Position numbers and translations under genes: made by a program
Shown here: positions 10,251 to 19,427 of the stretch, one piece after another
How the letters are laid out: every line of letters starts with the position of its first letter
Position numbering within the stretch: position 1 is the stretch's first letter
The notes under the pieces: generated by a model
What the model saw: only the letters and a program-made list of their open reading frames with translations
Database searches by the model: none
What the model was told of the DNA's origin: nothing
Source of the DNA: Nocardioides sp. GY 10113
Lineage (GTDB): Bacteria; Actinomycetota; Actinomycetes; Propionibacteriales; Nocardioidaceae
NCBI RefSeq assembly: GCF_004919105.1
Contig: NZ_STGK01000009.1
Span: forward strand, 1-64,000
Length of the DNA stretch: 64,000 nt
Direction: 5' to 3'

Positions 10251-11579
10251 TCAGGCCGGGTACGGCGGCAGCGCGGTGCGGTTCAGCCAGGGGTCGAGCA
10301 GGGCCGCGACGTCGGCACCCGTCGACTCGCCGGCGAAGGCGAGGAAGTCCTCGGTGGTGACCGAGCCTCCGGCGTACCGCTCCACCCAGCCGCGCAGCAC
10401 GGCGAAGAACGCGTCGTCGCCGACCGACCGTCGCAGCGCGTGCAGGGCGAGCGCCCCGCGCTTGTAGACCCGGTCGTCGAACATCAGCTCCGGGCCGGGG
10501 TCGGCCAGCAGCAGGTCCTGCCTCGCCTCGACCAGCCGCGCGTGGTGGTGGCGCGCCCAGCCGTCGCAGCTGCGCGGGCCGCCGCTCTCCTCCGACCACA
10601 GCCACTCGCTGTAGCAGGCGAAGCCCTCGTGCAGCCAGATGTCGCGCTGGCGGGCCAGGGTGACCGCGTTGCCGAACCACTGGTGGGCCAGCTCGTGGGC
10701 GATCAGCCGCACCTGGGACCAGTCGGTCGAGCAGAAGTTGCGGCCGAAGGTGGACAGCCCCTGGCTCTCGAGCGGGATCTCCAGGTCGTCGTCGGTGACC
10801 ACGGCGGCGTAGGAGGTGAACGGGTAGGGACCGAACCAGCGCTGGAACGCCTCCATCATCGCCGGCTGCTGGTCGAAGCAGCCCGCGAGCAGGCCCGCCG
10901 GCAGGGCCTCGGGGACCACGGTGCGGATCGGCGGCGTCCCGGGAGCGGCCCGGTGCTCGCGGACCCGGTAGCGGCCGATCTGGACGGTGGCCAGGTACGT
11001 CGACATCGGCCGGTCCATCACGTAGGACCAGGTCTCGGCGCTCCCCCGCCGGCGGTGCTCGGCCAGCTCGCCGTTGGCGACCACGTGGTAGCCCGCGGGC
11101 GCGGTGACGGCGATCGCGTACGTCGCCTTGTCGCCGGCCCGGTCGTTGCACGGGAACCAGGTCGGCGCGCCGTGCGGCTGGGCCGCCACGATCGACCCGT
11201 CGGTGAGCTCCTCCCAGCCGGCGTCCCCGTGGTGGCGGTCGATCACCGGGGCGGGCTTGCCGGAGTAGCGGACCGTCGCGGACATCCGGTCGCCGGGCGC
11301 GGCCTCCGCGGCCAGCGTCAGCACCAGGCGTCCGTCCCGGTGGTCGAAGCGGCGCAGCCGCGCGGCGCCGGTCAGCCGGACCTTGCCCACGGAGAGGCCG
11401 ATCAGGTCGAGCACGATCCGGCGGGTCGGCTCGAGCACCTCCAGGTCGAGCACCGCGGTGCCGTCCAGGCGGTTCCCGTCGACGGTGTAGCCGATCTCGA
11501 GGTCGTAGTGGTGGACCCGGTAGGCGGGGTCGCCGTGCCCGGGCAGGTAGGGGTCGGCCGTCGGCAGCGAGTTCGGCAT
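10251..11579 (-). CDS. Short M1-family zinc aminopeptidase
   Basis: A 442-residue metallopeptidase with the HELAHQWFGN zinc motif (His295, Glu296, His299) and the third ligand Glu318 in LHEGF. The canonical GAMEN exopeptidase loop is replaced by ESQG at about 271-274. It has the N-terminal beta-sandwich and the catalytic domain but lacks the large C-terminal helical domain of full-length PepN (about 850 residues). No signal peptide is evident. The ATG overlaps the stop of the upstream NRPS by one base (TGATG), so the two are translationally coupled. That suggests it trims, matures or degrades the NRPS product, which is an inference. Confidence 0.92.
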   Translation of the reverse strand: MPNSLPTADPYLPGHGDPAYRVHHYDLEIGYTVDGNRLDGTAVLDLEVLEPTRRIVLDLIGLSVGKVRLTGAARLRRFDHRDGRLVLTLAAEAAPGDRMSATVRYSGKPAPVIDRHHGDAGWEELTDGSIVAAQPHGAPTWFPCNDRAGDKATYAIAVTAPAGYHVVANGELAEHRRRGSAETWSYVMDRPMSTYLATVQIGRYRVREHRAAPGTPPIRTVVPEALPAGLLAGCFDQQPAMMEAFQRWFGPYPFTSYAAVVTDDDLEIPLESQGLSTFGRNFCSTDWSQVRLIAHELAHQWFGNAVTLARQRDIWLHEGFACYSEWLWSEESGGPRSCDGWARHHHARLVEARQDLLLADPGPELMFDDRVYKRGALALHALRRSVGDDAFFAVLRGWVERYAGGSVTTEDFLAFAGESTGADVAALLDPWLNRTALPPYPA

Positions 11580-14500
11580 CAGTGGTCGACCTGCTCGTCG
11601 ACCTGCTCGTCGACCCAGGGTCCGATCGGGTTCCCGATCCAGCGGGTCTTGTGCGGCACGGTCTCGCCTCTCATCACCAACGACACCGGACCGACCGTAG
11701 CGTGCCGACCAATGCCGGCGGCGGGCAGCACGACCGAGTTGGACCCGAGGGTGGCGCCGGCGAGCAGCGTCACCCCGTCGGTGGCCAGCAGCCGGTCGTG
11801 GAAGAGGTGCGTCTGCACGACGCTGCCCTGGTTGACGGTCGCGCCGTCCCCGAGCGTGACGAGGTCGGCCTCGGGCAGCCAGTACGTCTCGCACCACACG
11901 CCGCGCCCGACCCGCGCGCCCATCGCCCGGAACCAGGCGTTGAGCAGCGGGGACCCTGTCGCCAACCCGGCGAACCAGGGCACCGCGAGCACCTCGACGA
12001 AGGTGTCGGCGAGCTCGTTGCGCCACACGAAGGAGCTCCACAGCGGGTGGCTGCCCCGGCCGACCCGGCCGATCAGCAGCCACTTGGCGGCCACCGCCAC
12101 CAGCGCCGCCAGCGCCCCGGCGGCCAGCAGTCCCCCGGCCAGGGCGAGCACCGCGGCGAGCACGCCGCCGGCGTCCCAGGCCGCCAGCGTGGCCACCGCC
12201 ACCAGCGCGGTGAGGGTCACGGTGAGCAGCACGGGCAGCAGGCGCGCCACCTCCCAGGCGGCGCGGGCGACCTTGAGCCGCGTCGGCGGCGCATACGTGC
12301 GCTCGTCGCTGCTCGCCTGCTCGGCGCGGCGCAGCGGCGCCGGCGGGCTGCCCAGCCAGGACTCGCCGGCCTGCATCGCCTTGCGGCGCGGGGCCGCGGA
12401 GAGCACCGCCACCAGCGACCGCTTGGGCACCTTGCGCCCCGGGGCCGCCATCGCGGAGTTGCCGACGAAGGCCCGCTTGCCGACCTTGACCCGCTCCGCG
12501 CGCAGCCAGCCGCCGCCGAGCTCGTAGCCGCCGATCAGCGTGTCGTCGGCCAGGAACGCCTGGTCGTTCACGTGGCACAGCGACGGGATCATCAACACGG
12601 TCGAGGCCTCGACGTCCTTCCCGATCCGCGCGCCGAGCAGCCGCAGCCACAGCGGCGTGAGCTGGGAGCTGTAGAGCGGGAACAGCCAGGTCCGGGCCTC
12701 GTCGAGGACCCGGATCGTGCCCCACACCCGCAGCGCCTGGGGGCTGCGCACCGGGTGCGCGCCGGGCTCCAGGCCGGCGCCGAGCGCCCGGACCACCAGC
12801 AGCACCAGGCCGGCGAGCACCGGCCACCCCAGCAGGGTCCCGGGCACCACCAGCCAGAGCAGGTCGATCGGCCGCTCGGAGCCCGTGGGGTCGGCGATCG
12901 GGAGCAGCACGGCCACTGTGATCGCCGCCGCCAGCAGCGGCAGCGAGCCGAGCAGCAGCGCCAGCGCGCCGTACGCCGCGGACCAGCCGCGGCTGGCGCG
13001 GGGGCGCTCGTCCCACGGCCCGCGGGCGCTGCGGCTCATCCGGGACGCGGGGGCGCCGCTCCAGAACTCGCCCTCGGGGACGGTGCCGAAGACCGCGGAG
13101 CCGGGCGCGATCTCCGCGTCGTCGCCGATCACGGCGCCGGGGCCGAGCATCGTCCGGGTGCCGATCCGGGCCCGCTTGCCGACGACCACCGACCCCAGGT
13201 GCAGCGTGTTGCCGTCGATCCAGTAGCCGGAGAGGTCGACCTCGGGCTCGATCGAGGCGCCCTTGCCGACCCGCAGGTTGCCGGTCACCGGGGGCAGCGT
13301 GTGCAGGTCGGCGTTGAACCCGATCCGGGCGCCGAGCAGCAGGGCGTACCAGGGCAGCCACGGCGCGCCGGCGAGGCTGACCGCGCCGAGCTGGTCGCCG
13401 ATCCGCTCCGCGGCCCACAGCCGCAGGTGGACCTTCCCGCCGCGCGGGTAGTCGCCGGGGCGGATCCCGGCCAGCGTGGCGCGGATGGCGCCGGCGGCGA
13501 TCAGGATCCGCCCGGGCGGGCTGACGAAGAGGGCCAGGCCGATCAGCACCCAGGGCCAGGACGGCGCGGGCACCGCGTCGACGCCGTACAGGTCGTGGGC
13601 GAGCCGGGACCCGAGCGCCGTCCAGGCCAGCCAGCGGGGCACCGCGAGCAGGCGCAGCGCCGGCACCGCCAGCGCCTGGGCCACCTGCGACTTGCGCGGG
13701 ATCGGGGCGACCCTCCGCTTCTGCTGGGTCAGCACCTGGCTGTCCAGCGCGTCGAGGAACGCGGCCAGCTCGCGGGGCGTGGGGTGGGCGTAGACGTCGC
13801 CCACGGTGACCTCGGGGTGCTCGGCGCGGAGCATGGTGACCACCTGCGCGGCGGTCAGGCTGCCGCCGCCGAGGTCGAAGAAGTCGGTCTCGGGGCCGTC
13901 GGGGCCGGCTCCGATCACCTGCTCCCACACCTCGGCGATCCGGGCCATCGTGGGCGTGAAGCCGGCGACCTCCCGCTTCCCCGCCGTGCCGCCGCCGACC
14001 AGCGGCCACGGCAGCGCGTCGCGGTCGACCTTGCCCGAGGTCCGGGTCGGGATCTCCTCGACCACGGCCAGCCGCGGCACCAGCGCCGCGGGCATGGTCG
14101 CGCGCAGGTGGGCGGTGGCGGCGTGGGCGTCGAAGGCGTCCACGGCGACGTCCAGGGCGACGTAGCCGACCAGCAGCTGGTTGCCGGTCGCCGAGCGTCG
14201 TACGGCGGCCGCGGCCGCGGCGACGCCCGGCAGCGCCAGCAGCGCGGAGTCGATCTCCCCGAGCTCGATCCGCCGGCCGCCGAGCTTGATCTGGTCGTCG
14301 GCGCGGCCGGCGAAGAGCAGGCCGGCAGGGTCGTTCACGACGATGTCGCCGCTGCGGTAGGCACGGTCCCAGCCGAGGGTCGGCATCGGCGCGTACTTCT
14401 CGGCGTCCTTGGCGGGATCCAGGTAGCGAGCCAGCCCGACGCCCCCGATGATCAGCTCGCCGCGCTCCCCCTCGGCCACCGGGCGGCCGTCGGCGTCGGC

Positions 14501-15475
14501 CACCGCCAGGTCCCAGCCGTCCAACGGGAGGCCGATCCGGACCGGCCCCTCGGCGGTGACCTGGGCTCCGCACGCGACCACGGTGGCCTCGGTGGGTCCG
14601 TAGGTGTTCCACACCTCCCGGCCGTCGCGGACCAGGCGGGCGGCCAGCTCGGGCGGCAGCGCCTCGCCGCCGAGGATCAAGAGCCGGACCCGGGAGATCG
14701 AGTCGTCGGGCCAGAGGCTGATCAGCGTGGGCACGGTCGAGACCACCGTGATCTCGTTGGCCGCCAGCCAGCCGCCGACGTCGACGCCGCTGCGGACCAG
14801 CGCGCGCGGCGCGGGCACCAGCGTCGCGCCGTAGCGCCAGGCCAGCCACATCTCCTCGCAGCTGGCGTCGAAGGCGACGCTCAGCCCGGCCATCACCCGG
14901 TCCGCCGGCCCGATCGGCTCCTCCTGGAGGAACATCCGGGACTCGGCGTCGACGAAAGCGGCGGCGTTGCGGTGCGAGACGGCCACGCCCTTGGGGGTGC
15001 CGGTGGAGCCGGAGGTGAAGATGATCCAGGCGTCGTCGTCGACGCCCGGCGGCACCACCGCGGCGAGCGGCTCGCGGGGCTCCCCGACCGGTGTGATCGC
15101 CAGGCCGTCCCCGATCACCGCGGCCACCCCCGCCTCGCCGAAGACCAGCCGGGCGCGGTCGTCGGGGTCCTCGGCGTCGACCGGGACGTAGGCGGCGCCG
15201 GCGAACAGGATGCCCATGATCGCGACGTAGAGGTCGGTGGTCCCCGAGGGCGCGCGGACGCCGACCCGGTCGCCGCGGCCGATGCCGAGCTCGGCCAGCT
15301 CGGCGGCCAGCGCCTCGGCGGCCTCGATGAACTCGGCGTAGGTGACGGTGTCGGCCCCGCTGTCCAGCGCGGTGGCGTCGGGGTGCGCCCGGGCGGTCGC
15401 CCACACGATGTCGACCAGCGTCCGCGGCGCGGGCGCGAGCGCGCCACGGAGCAGTGGCGTCGGGGACAGCGTCAC
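11579..15475 (-). CDS. Pls/PosA-family membrane non-ribosomal peptide synthetase
   Basis: A 1298-residue single-module synthetase. Residues about 20-490 form an adenylation domain with FTSGSTGTPKGV, FDASCEEMW and NTYGPTEATV. The thiolation domain has LGGGSL (about 560). The rest holds about six membrane segments interleaved with left-handed beta-helix (hexapeptide) stretches, such as RIGTRTMLGPGAVIGDDAEI. This is the layout of the terminal domain of epsilon-poly-lysine synthetase (Pls) relatives; no canonical condensation HHxxxDG or thioesterase is present. Glu in the FDASCEEM segment falls where basic-residue-activating domains have Glu, hinting at Lys/Orn or a similar substrate. The GTG start has GAGGA seven bases upstream. 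The M1 peptidase gene is coupled downstream. Confidence 0.9.
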   Translation of the reverse strand: MTLSPTPLLRGALAPAPRTLVDIVWATARAHPDATALDSGADTVTYAEFIEAAEALAAELAELGIGRGDRVGVRAPSGTTDLYVAIMGILFAGAAYVPVDAEDPDDRARLVFGEAGVAAVIGDGLAITPVGEPREPLAAVVPPGVDDDAWIIFTSGSTGTPKGVAVSHRNAAAFVDAESRMFLQEEPIGPADRVMAGLSVAFDASCEEMWLAWRYGATLVPAPRALVRSGVDVGGWLAANEITVVSTVPTLISLWPDDSISRVRLLILGGEALPPELAARLVRDGREVWNTYGPTEATVVACGAQVTAEGPVRIGLPLDGWDLAVADADGRPVAEGERGELIIGGVGLARYLDPAKDAEKYAPMPTLGWDRAYRSGDIVVNDPAGLLFAGRADDQIKLGGRRIELGEIDSALLALPGVAAAAAAVRRSATGNQLLVGYVALDVAVDAFDAHAATAHLRATMPAALVPRLAVVEEIPTRTSGKVDRDALPWPLVGGGTAGKREVAGFTPTMARIAEVWEQVIGAGPDGPETDFFDLGGGSLTAAQVVTMLRAEHPEVTVGDVYAHPTPRELAAFLDALDSQVLTQQKRRVAPIPRKSQVAQALAVPALRLLAVPRWLAWTALGSRLAHDLYGVDAVPAPSWPWVLIGLALFVSPPGRILIAAGAIRATLAGIRPGDYPRGGKVHLRLWAAERIGDQLGAVSLAGAPWLPWYALLLGARIGFNADLHTLPPVTGNLRVGKGASIEPEVDLSGYWIDGNTLHLGSVVVGKRARIGTRTMLGPGAVIGDDAEIAPGSAVFGTVPEGEFWSGAPASRMSRSARGPWDERPRASRGWSAAYGALALLLGSLPLLAAAITVAVLLPIADPTGSERPIDLLWLVVPGTLLGWPVLAGLVLLVVRALGAGLEPGAHPVRSPQALRVWGTIRVLDEARTWLFPLYSSQLTPLWLRLLGARIGKDVEASTVLMIPSLCHVNDQAFLADDTLIGGYELGGGWLRAERVKVGKRAFVGNSAMAAPGRKVPKRSLVAVLSAAPRRKAMQAGESWLGSPPAPLRRAEQASSDERTYAPPTRLKVARAAWEVARLLPVLLTVTLTALVAVATLAAWDAGGVLAAVLALAGGLLAAGALAALVAVAAKWLLIGRVGRGSHPLWSSFVWRNELADTFVEVLAVPWFAGLATGSPLLNAWFRAMGARVGRGVWCETYWLPEADLVTLGDGATVNQGSVVQTHLFHDRLLATDGVTLLAGATLGSNSVVLPAAGIGRHATVGPVSLVMRGETVPHKTRWIGNPIGPWVDEQVDEQVDH

Positions 15476-15587
15476 CGATCGATCCTCACGGCCGCAGGTA
15501 ACCACTCGCTCGTCCCCAGGTAAACAGAAGGTGGCGGAGGTCGGCGTTTTCCTTGAGCCACCCTGTGATCTCGGACACAATCGCGAC

Positions 15588-17204
15588 GTGACTGCGACCG
15601 ACGACGCTCCGATTTCCTGGCCACCGGCGATCCCGCCGGCGCCGACGTACCTCGACGACCGCCTCAAGCACTGGGCAGCGGCGACGCCCGATGCCGAGGC
15701 GATGACCTACCTGGGCCGCACCTGGACCTGGGCGCAGTGGTACGACCGCGTGCAGCGCGCCGCCGGCGGGCTGCGCGACCTCGGGGTCGCCCGCGGCGAC
15801 GTCGTCTCCTTCCTCGACAAGAACCACCCCGCCTGCGTCGAGGTCAGCCTCGCCGCCGGGTCGATCGGCGCCGCGAACGCGATCATCAACTGGCGCTCGG
15901 CCGGCGACGAGATCGACTACGCCGTCAACGACTCGGGAGCCAAGGTGCTCTTCGTCGGCACCGAGCTGATGCCGACCATCGAGGAGATCCGCGACCGCCT
16001 CCCGCACGTCGAGCGGATCATCACCGTCACCCCCGAGGGCGACGAGGGCGACGAGTACGAGCAGTTCCTGGCCGACGCGACCCCCGTCGACGACGGCCCG
16101 GACGTGCTCGAGGACGACGTCTGCCTGATCATGTACTCCTCAGGCACCACCGGCCGCCCCAAGGGCATCCAGCTGACCCACCGCAACATGGTGGCGCACA
16201 CCGTGAACGCCCACGACGGCTGGGGCTTCGACCCCGGCGACAAGTCGATGGTGGCGATGCCGCTGTTCCACGTCGGAGGGTCGTCGTACGTCCTGTTCGG
16301 CATCCACGACGGCGTGCCGAGCGTGATGACCCGCGAGGCCGACGGGGCTTCGCTGGCCGGCGCGATCCTGGCCGGCGCGAACCGGACCTTCCTGGTGCCG
16401 GCGGTCCTCGCCCAGGTGCTGCACTCCGGCGAGGACGCGATCAAGCTCTTCAGCCACCTCAAGACCTACACGTACGGCGCCGCGCCGATGCCGCCGCCGC
16501 TGCTGCGGGCGGCGATGGCGGCCTGGCCCGACACCGACTTCATCCAGGTCTACGGCCTGACCGAGGTCGGCGGCGTGGCCACCCACCTGATGCCCGAGGA
16601 TCACCGCACCGCAGCGGCCGAGGGGCACCCCGAGCGGCTGCTGTCGGCGGGCAAGCCGATCCCCGGCGTCGAGGTGCGGATCGTCGACCCCGCGCTGCTG
16701 ACCGACCTGCCGACCGGCGAGCACGGCGAGATCTGGCTGCGCACCGACCAGCTGATGAAGGGCTTCCTGAACAAGCCGGAGGCCACCGCCGAGGTGATCA
16801 CGGACGACGGCTGGTTCCGCACCGGCGACATGGGCCACATCGACGCCGACGGCTACGTCTACGTCTCCGACCGGCTCAAGGACATGATCATCACCGGCGG
16901 GGAGAACGTGTACTCCCCCGAGGTGGAGCGGGTGCTCTCCGAGCACCCGGCCGTGCTCGAGGTCGCCGTGATCGGCGTGCCGGACGAGAAGTGGGGCGAG
17001 GCGGTCAAGGCCGTCGTCGCGCTCGAGGAGGGCACCGAGGCCTCCGAGGTCGAGCTGATCGAGTGGTGCCGGGAGCGGCTCGCGCACTTCAAGGCGCCGA
17101 AGTCGATCGACATCATCCCGGCACTGCCGCGCAACCCGACCGGCAAGATCCTCAAGCGGTCCCTGCGGGCGCCGTACTGGGAGGGCCAGCAGCGCCAGGT
17201 GTGA
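15588..17204 (+). CDS. Fatty-acid/acyl-CoA synthetase (AMP-forming, FadD-like)
   Basis: A 538-residue ANL-superfamily ligase that activates a carboxylic acid with ATP and CoA. Motifs in order: P-loop YSSGTTGRPKGIQLTHRN (about 180-197), QVYGLTEVGG, the hinge YVYVSDRLKDMIITGGENVYSPEVE region, and the catalytic Lys in NPTGKILKR near the C terminus. Most relatives are long- or medium-chain fatty acyl-CoA ligases; the exact acid is not evident. It starts at GTG and diverges from the NRPS gene across 112 bp, so the two may share control, possibly supplying an acyl group, but nothing in the sequence proves this. Confidence 0.9.
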   Translation: MTATDDAPISWPPAIPPAPTYLDDRLKHWAAATPDAEAMTYLGRTWTWAQWYDRVQRAAGGLRDLGVARGDVVSFLDKNHPACVEVSLAAGSIGAANAIINWRSAGDEIDYAVNDSGAKVLFVGTELMPTIEEIRDRLPHVERIITVTPEGDEGDEYEQFLADATPVDDGPDVLEDDVCLIMYSSGTTGRPKGIQLTHRNMVAHTVNAHDGWGFDPGDKSMVAMPLFHVGGSSYVLFGIHDGVPSVMTREADGASLAGAILAGANRTFLVPAVLAQVLHSGEDAIKLFSHLKTYTYGAAPMPPPLLRAAMAAWPDTDFIQVYGLTEVGGVATHLMPEDHRTAAAEGHPERLLSAGKPIPGVEVRIVDPALLTDLPTGEHGEIWLRTDQLMKGFLNKPEATAEVITDDGWFRTGDMGHIDADGYVYVSDRLKDMIITGGENVYSPEVERVLSEHPAVLEVAVIGVPDEKWGEAVKAVVALEEGTEASEVELIEWCRERLAHFKAPKSIDIIPALPRNPTGKILKRSLRAPYWEGQQRQV

Positions 17205-17234
17205 GGCGACGGGCCCACGGCCCGGACCGGCGGA

Positions 17235-17267
17235 ACAGGCCCGCGGGGGTGCACCCCGCGGGCCTGT
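17235..17267 (+). terminator. Hairpin terminator after the acyl-CoA synthetase
   Basis: Perfect 14-bp arms (ACAGGCCCGCGGGG and CCCCGCGGGCCTGT) around the loop GTGCA, 30 bp beyond the stop codon. It is one of the strongest stems in the window and separates this gene from the protease gene. Confidence 0.85.
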
Positions 17268-17347
17268 CGCATGTGCCGGGCCACTCTTGAGCAGACCCTC
17301 ACCCGCGTCTCAGAGATCTCACAGAGACGCGCACGAGAGTGAGGGAC

Positions 17348-18559
17348 ATGAGCCAGGCACTGCCCCCGATGCCCCCGCCCCCGCTGCCTCCCTCGTCCGC
17401 GCCGTCGACATCCCCGTACGCGACGCGCCGGCCCCAGCGCACGGGCTTCGCGGTCGCCGTCCTCAGCGGCGCGCTGCTGGTCGGGGGCAGTGCCGGGTTC
17501 GCCGGCGCCGCGCTGTGGACGACCGTCTCCGACGACACCGCCGGCTCCCCGAGCTCCTCCCTCGCGGTCGCCGACACCCCGGACGCCCCCGCGGCCGCCG
17601 GCAGCGTCGAGGAGGTCGCAGCCAAGGTGCTGCCGTCGGTGGTCAAGCTGGACGTCTCCGGCGGGCAGGGCGGCGGCAGCGGCTCGGGCGTCGTCCTCGA
17701 CGCCGACGGCCTGATCCTCACCAACGACCACGTGGTCAGCCTGGGCGGCAGCGTCGACCCCAGCCAGGCCAGCATCACCGTCTCCTTCAACGACGGCACG
17801 AAGTCCACAGCCAGCCTCGTCGGCACCGACCCGCTCACCGACACCGCGCTGGTGAAGGTGGACGGCGCCACGGGCCTGGCGCCGATCACCATCGGCAAGT
17901 CCGGCAACCTCGACGTGGGCGAGCAGGTCGTCGCCATCGGCTCGCCGTTCGGCCTGGACTCCACCGTGACCAGCGGCATCGTCTCCGCGCTCGACCGGCC
18001 GGTCGACGTCGGCCAGGACGCGCAGGGCAACATCACGGCGTACCCGGCGATCCAGACCGACGCCGCGATCAACCCCGGCAACTCCGGAGGCGCGCTGGTG
18101 GACATGAACGGCAACCTGGTCGGGATCAACGCCTCCATCCGCAGCACCGGCTCCGCGAACACCGAGGCCGGCTCGATCGGCCTCGGGTTCGCGATCCCGG
18201 TCGACGAGATCCTCCCGATCGTCGAGCAGCTCGAGGCCGGCGAGGCCCCGACCCACGCCCGGCTGGGGATCAGCGTCAGCGACGTGCCGGCCCAGGCCGG
18301 CGTACCGGCGGCCCAGGTGGTCGACGGCGCCCTGATCCGCAACGTCGGCGACGGCTCCGCCGCCGGCGCGGCGGGGCTGCGGGCAGGCGACGTGATCACC
18401 CGGATCGACGAGCACCAGGTCTCCGGCGCCGACTCCCTGATCGCCACCATCCGCGCCTACCGCCCCGGCGACCGGGTCACCGTCACCTACGAGCGCAGCG
18501 GCAAGGAGCGGACCACCACCCTGGACCTCGGCTCGGACGCGGACGCCGGGACCTCCTGA
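17348..18559 (+). CDS. Membrane-anchored HtrA/DegP-like serine protease
   Basis: A 403-residue trypsin-like protease with C-terminal PDZ domain, probably acting in surface protein quality control. A Pro-rich cytoplasmic N terminus (about 1-32) is followed by one membrane segment (about 35-60). The protease domain carries the triad His128 in LTNDHVV, Asp165 in DPLTDTALV and Ser246 in GNSGGA; the PDZ domain spans about 300-395. The ATG is preferred over an in-frame GTG nine bases upstream because GTGAGGG gives it a ribosome binding site. Its stop codon is followed at 18593 by a perfect inverted repeat. Confidence 0.93.
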   Translation: MSQALPPMPPPPLPPSSAPSTSPYATRRPQRTGFAVAVLSGALLVGGSAGFAGAALWTTVSDDTAGSPSSSLAVADTPDAPAAAGSVEEVAAKVLPSVVKLDVSGGQGGGSGSGVVLDADGLILTNDHVVSLGGSVDPSQASITVSFNDGTKSTASLVGTDPLTDTALVKVDGATGLAPITIGKSGNLDVGEQVVAIGSPFGLDSTVTSGIVSALDRPVDVGQDAQGNITAYPAIQTDAAINPGNSGGALVDMNGNLVGINASIRSTGSANTEAGSIGLGFAIPVDEILPIVEQLEAGEAPTHARLGISVSDVPAQAGVPAAQVVDGALIRNVGDGSAAGAAGLRAGDVITRIDEHQVSGADSLIATIRAYRPGDRVTVTYERSGKERTTTLDLGSDADAGTS

Positions 18560-18592
18560 GCCGCCGGTACGCCGGCCTGGGTCCCGGAGCCG

Positions 18593-18642
18593 CGGTCGTG
18601 TGCCTGAGAACCCCCTATCGGCAGGTCTCAGGCACACGACCG
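18593..18642. repeat. Perfect inverted repeat, member of the CAGGCACACGAC family
   Basis: Two 17-nt arms (CGGTCGTGTGCCTGAGA and TCTCAGGCACACGACCG) match perfectly around a 16-nt spacer. The right arm shares CTCAGGCACACGACC with the repeats at 110-124 and 182-196, and the spacers are alike too (CCCCCTATCGG against CCCCGCTATACCG). It lies 33 bp after the protease stop and could act as a terminator, but its family membership suggests a dispersed palindromic element. Confidence 0.85.
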
Positions 18643-18733
18643 TGTCCAGACCGGTCGGCGGGCGGGACCTTCGACACTGGGCCCCGCTCGGGGCTGGGGC
18701 CACGCTGGTGGTGACCCGAGCGAAGGGACCGCG

Positions 18734-19294
18734 ATGGCCGGCCAGCGTCCGCTTCCGCCCGCGACCGCGTGGCGCGCCGTGCTGGCGTGCGTCGTCGCCA
18801 GCCTGGGGCTGCTCGCGCGCCGCCGCGTCCACCTGCCGCGCGGCAACCTGGGGCGGTCGATCCGGTTCGCCGACGGCACCGACGCGGTCGTCTACCGCGA
18901 GACCGTGACCGACCGGAGGCCCGCGGAGCCGTGCTTCCTCGCCATCTCCTTCCGACTGCGCGGCGTCCGCGGACCGCGGGCGCACGCGGCGTTCCGCGCC
19001 GAGAGCGTGCTCAACACCCCGCTCTTCGTCGGCTTCCCCGGGTTCGTCTCCAAGCTCTGGCTGGCCCACGACCGGAACGGGCGCTACCGGGGGCTCTACG
19101 AGTGGGACGGCCCCGACCTGGCCGAGCACTACGCACGGTCACTGTGGCGGGTGCTCGCGCTGGTCAGCGAACCGACCTCCATCGACTACCGGATCGTGCA
19201 AGGAGTGACCCGGGACGCCGCCGTCGCGGACCCGGCGTCGTCGACCGGCACGCCCTCGACCGAGGACGCGTGGTGGCGGGTCGCCGAGGCTTGA
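18734..19294 (+). CDS. Conserved hypothetical protein
   Basis: A 186-residue protein I cannot name. The first 30 residues are basic and hydrophobic (AWRAVLACVVASLGLLARRR) and could be a membrane anchor. The middle reads like a single alpha/beta domain: FLAISFRLRGVRG, then VLNTPLFVGFPGFVSKLW, RGLYEWDGPDLAEHYARSLWR and a hydrophobic strand. That pattern is reminiscent of YdhR-like dimeric alpha-beta-barrel mono-oxygenases, but no catalytic residues can be pointed to. The start follows GAGCGAAGGGACC. Its neighbours do not reveal a role. Confidence 0.75.
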   Translation: MAGQRPLPPATAWRAVLACVVASLGLLARRRVHLPRGNLGRSIRFADGTDAVVYRETVTDRRPAEPCFLAISFRLRGVRGPRAHAAFRAESVLNTPLFVGFPGFVSKLWLAHDRNGRYRGLYEWDGPDLAEHYARSLWRVLALVSEPTSIDYRIVQGVTRDAAVADPASSTGTPSTEDAWWRVAEA

Positions 19295-19427
19295 GACCGG
19301 TGGGATCCGGACCACCTGCGCGCAGCCGGCGACAGCGTCGGCCGCGGGGTTCGGCGCAGCGAGTAGCGTGCCTACCAGATCCGTGTCGGGTCCACGGAGG
19401 ACCCACGGAGGCCGACGGAGGCCCAGG

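Noticed and set aside
10251-15404. A single 1717-codon open frame spanning the M1 peptidase and the NRPS
   Set aside because: Only its last 442 codons resemble protein; upstream it is Arg/Ala/Gly noise in the wrong frame over the NRPS gene. The real arrangement is two genes with a TGATG overlap, not a fusion.
11582-15523. 1313-codon plus-strand frame opposite the NRPS
   Set aside because: Antisense shadow; no recognisable motif and a composition typical of reversed GC-rich codons.
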